A stretch of 13,556 nt of DNA from DATEPR01 sp036503065 (GTDB lineage Bacteria; Actinomycetota; Actinomycetes; Mycobacteriales; Pseudonocardiaceae), in the NCBI GenBank assembly GCA_036503065.1, contig DASXXM010000088.1, positions 1 to 13,556 of the forward strand, given 5' to 3'. The position numbers were made by a program, and so were the translations under genes. Numbering within the stretch: position 1 is the stretch's first letter; every line of letters starts with the position of its first letter. The notes under the pieces are model-generated. The model did no database searches. It had not been told where the DNA came from and saw only the letters and a list, made by a program, of their open reading frames with translations. Positions 11,928 through 13,556 of this stretch are shown one piece after another.

Positions 11928-12731
11928 GTGTCGCACGTGACAGAGTTGCGGATCACCACGCGCAATGCCCGGTTCCAGCAGTGGCAGGCATTACTGGACA
12001 ACCGGACCAAGCGCACCCGGTCCGGCCAGTTCGTCGTACAGGGCGTGCGGCCGATTTCCCTTGCCGTACAACACAACTGGCCGATCCATGCGCTGATTCA
12101 TCCGCTGGGCAGACCACTGTCGGACTGGGCGAGCGGGCTGCTCGACGATCCGGCCTCGCGGGCCGAGCGGGTCGCGATGGCGCCGGAACTGCTCGCCGAA
12201 CTCGCCGACAAGGACGCCGAACTGGTCGCGGTCGTCGGCCAACCACCCGATCGGCTGGACCGCATCCCCGTCCCGGCCGACTTCCTCGGCGTGGTGTTCG
12301 ACCGGCCGACCAGTCCGGGCAACGTCGGCACCGTGATTCGGTCTGCGGACGCGTTCGGCGCGGCCGGGGTGATCATCGTGGGGCATGGCGCCGATCCGTA
12401 CGACCCCAAGGCGGTGCGGGCCAGTACCGGTTCGTTGTTCTCCGTGCCCGTCGTGCGGGTGCCGGCGCCGGGCGCGGTGTTGGACTGGCTGCCGGCACCC
12501 GTTCGGGTGGTCGGTACCGACGAGACCGGTCGGCTCGACGTGGCCGACCACGACCTCACCGGTCCGACGCTCCTGGTGGTGGGCAACGAGACCGCCGGGA
12601 TGAGCGCCGCGTGGCGGGACGCCTGTGACGTCGTGGTTCGCATCCCGATCGGTGGCGCCGCGAGTTCGCTCAACGCGGCGACGGCGGCCTCGGTGGTGCT
12701 GTACGAAGCGGCGCGACAACGGCGACTGTGA
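11928..12731 (+). CDS. SpoU/TrmH-family RNA 2'-O-methyltransferase
   Basis: A 267-residue SPOUT-class enzyme that uses S-adenosylmethionine to methylate ribose 2'-OH in rRNA or tRNA. Residues 1-110 form the substrate-binding domain (RSGQFVVQGVRPISLAV). The catalytic trefoil-knot domain follows with motif 1 DRPTSPGNVGTVIRSADAFG (Asn132, Arg138), motif 2 LLVVGNETAGMS (Asn220, Glu221) and motif 3 VRIPIGGAASSLNAATAASVVLYE (Asn249). The target nucleotide is not predictable. The start is GTG 11928 or GTG 11937; neither has a clear ribosome-binding site, and the gene lies only 3 nt behind the HepT remnant. Its stop codon is inside a Crp-like palindrome. Confidence 0.92.
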   Translation: MSHVTELRITTRNARFQQWQALLDNRTKRTRSGQFVVQGVRPISLAVQHNWPIHALIHPLGRPLSDWASGLLDDPASRAERVAMAPELLAELADKDAELVAVVGQPPDRLDRIPVPADFLGVVFDRPTSPGNVGTVIRSADAFGAAGVIIVGHGADPYDPKAVRASTGSLFSVPVVRVPAPGAVLDWLPAPVRVVGTDETGRLDVADHDLTGPTLLVVGNETAGMSAAWRDACDVVVRIPIGGAASSLNAATAASVVLYEAARQRRL

Positions 12732-12742
12732 CGCGGGTCACA
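12727..12742 (+). promoter_or_regulatory. Perfect Crp-type palindrome TGTGA-N6-TCACA upstream of fbiC
   Basis: TGTGACGCGGGTCACA is fully palindromic over 6 bp on each side and matches the Crp consensus TGTGA-N6-TCACA used by E. coli CRP and by actinobacterial Crp/GlxR regulators. Its centre lies about 66 bp before the predicted fbiC transcription start, near the usual position for a class I activator. It covers the stop codon of the methyltransferase gene. A second palindrome, TCACATGTGA (12738-12747), overlaps its right arm. As RNA it could also form a 6-bp hairpin. Confidence 0.5.
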
Positions 12743-12788
12743 TGTGAGCCAGCTTCCTTAGCCGGTCAGTACACACCAGGGGCCGCCC

Positions 12789-12794
12789 TACGCT
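12789..12794 (+). promoter_or_regulatory. Leaderless -10 box of fbiC
   Basis: TACGCT fits TAnnnT and ends 6 nt before the GTG at 12801, the usual distance for a leaderless actinobacterial transcript. No clear -35 hexamer is present, which would fit activator dependence. Confidence 0.5.
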
Positions 12795-12800
12795 CCACCG

Positions 12801-13556
<756 letters not shown>

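Overview
The window is high-GC actinomycete chromosome, most likely from a Pseudonocardiales-type genus. The signs are GC-biased third codon positions, many GTG starts, several genes with a -10 box about 7 nt before the start codon (leaderless transcripts), an F420-pathway gene (fbiC), a folD/DUF3017 pair, a eukaryotic-type NADP isocitrate dehydrogenase and the DnaE2 mutasome polymerase. No rRNA, tRNA, CRISPR array or transposase was seen. The genus is inferred; no marker fixes it.

Left part (1-3300), plus strand: the 3' end of dnaE2, then a compact operon of an ArsR-type repressor and an AHSA1/SRPBCC protein with a clear promoter and an operator-like palindrome, then a universal stress protein translationally coupled to an MfpA-like pentapeptide-repeat protein (DNA-mimic gyrase-protection family).

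Middle (3300-7700): a HAD-family hydrolase gene on the minus strand, less GC-rich than its surroundings, is bracketed by two imperfect copies of the mfpA 3' end. The second copy is a gene remnant and also forms a perfect stem-loop just behind the next minus-strand gene. That gene encodes a large multidomain protein ending in a TNT-type NAD+ glycohydrolase toxin domain and beginning with what looks like a YezG/DUF600-like immunity fold. Divergent from it are folD and a DUF3017 membrane protein that carries an internal tandem duplication of its last hydrophobic segment.

Right part (7700-13556): a DUF1918 protein and a YdjM-like membrane hydrolase on the minus strand, then icd on the plus strand followed by three successive hairpins. 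Next come a small membrane-anchored SH3 protein and two neighbouring toxin-antitoxin loci: an apparently intact MazE/MazF-like pair, and an MntA-type nucleotidyltransferase whose HEPN (HepT) partner has decayed by a frameshift and an internal deletion. The window ends with a SpoU-type RNA methyltransferase and the 5' third of fbiC, which is preceded by a perfect Crp-type palindrome.

The genes form a mixture of core metabolism (folD, icd, fbiC), stress and DNA-topology functions (dnaE2, usp, mfpA-like) and small conflict modules (TNT protein, MazEF, MntA/HepT remnant) set between them.
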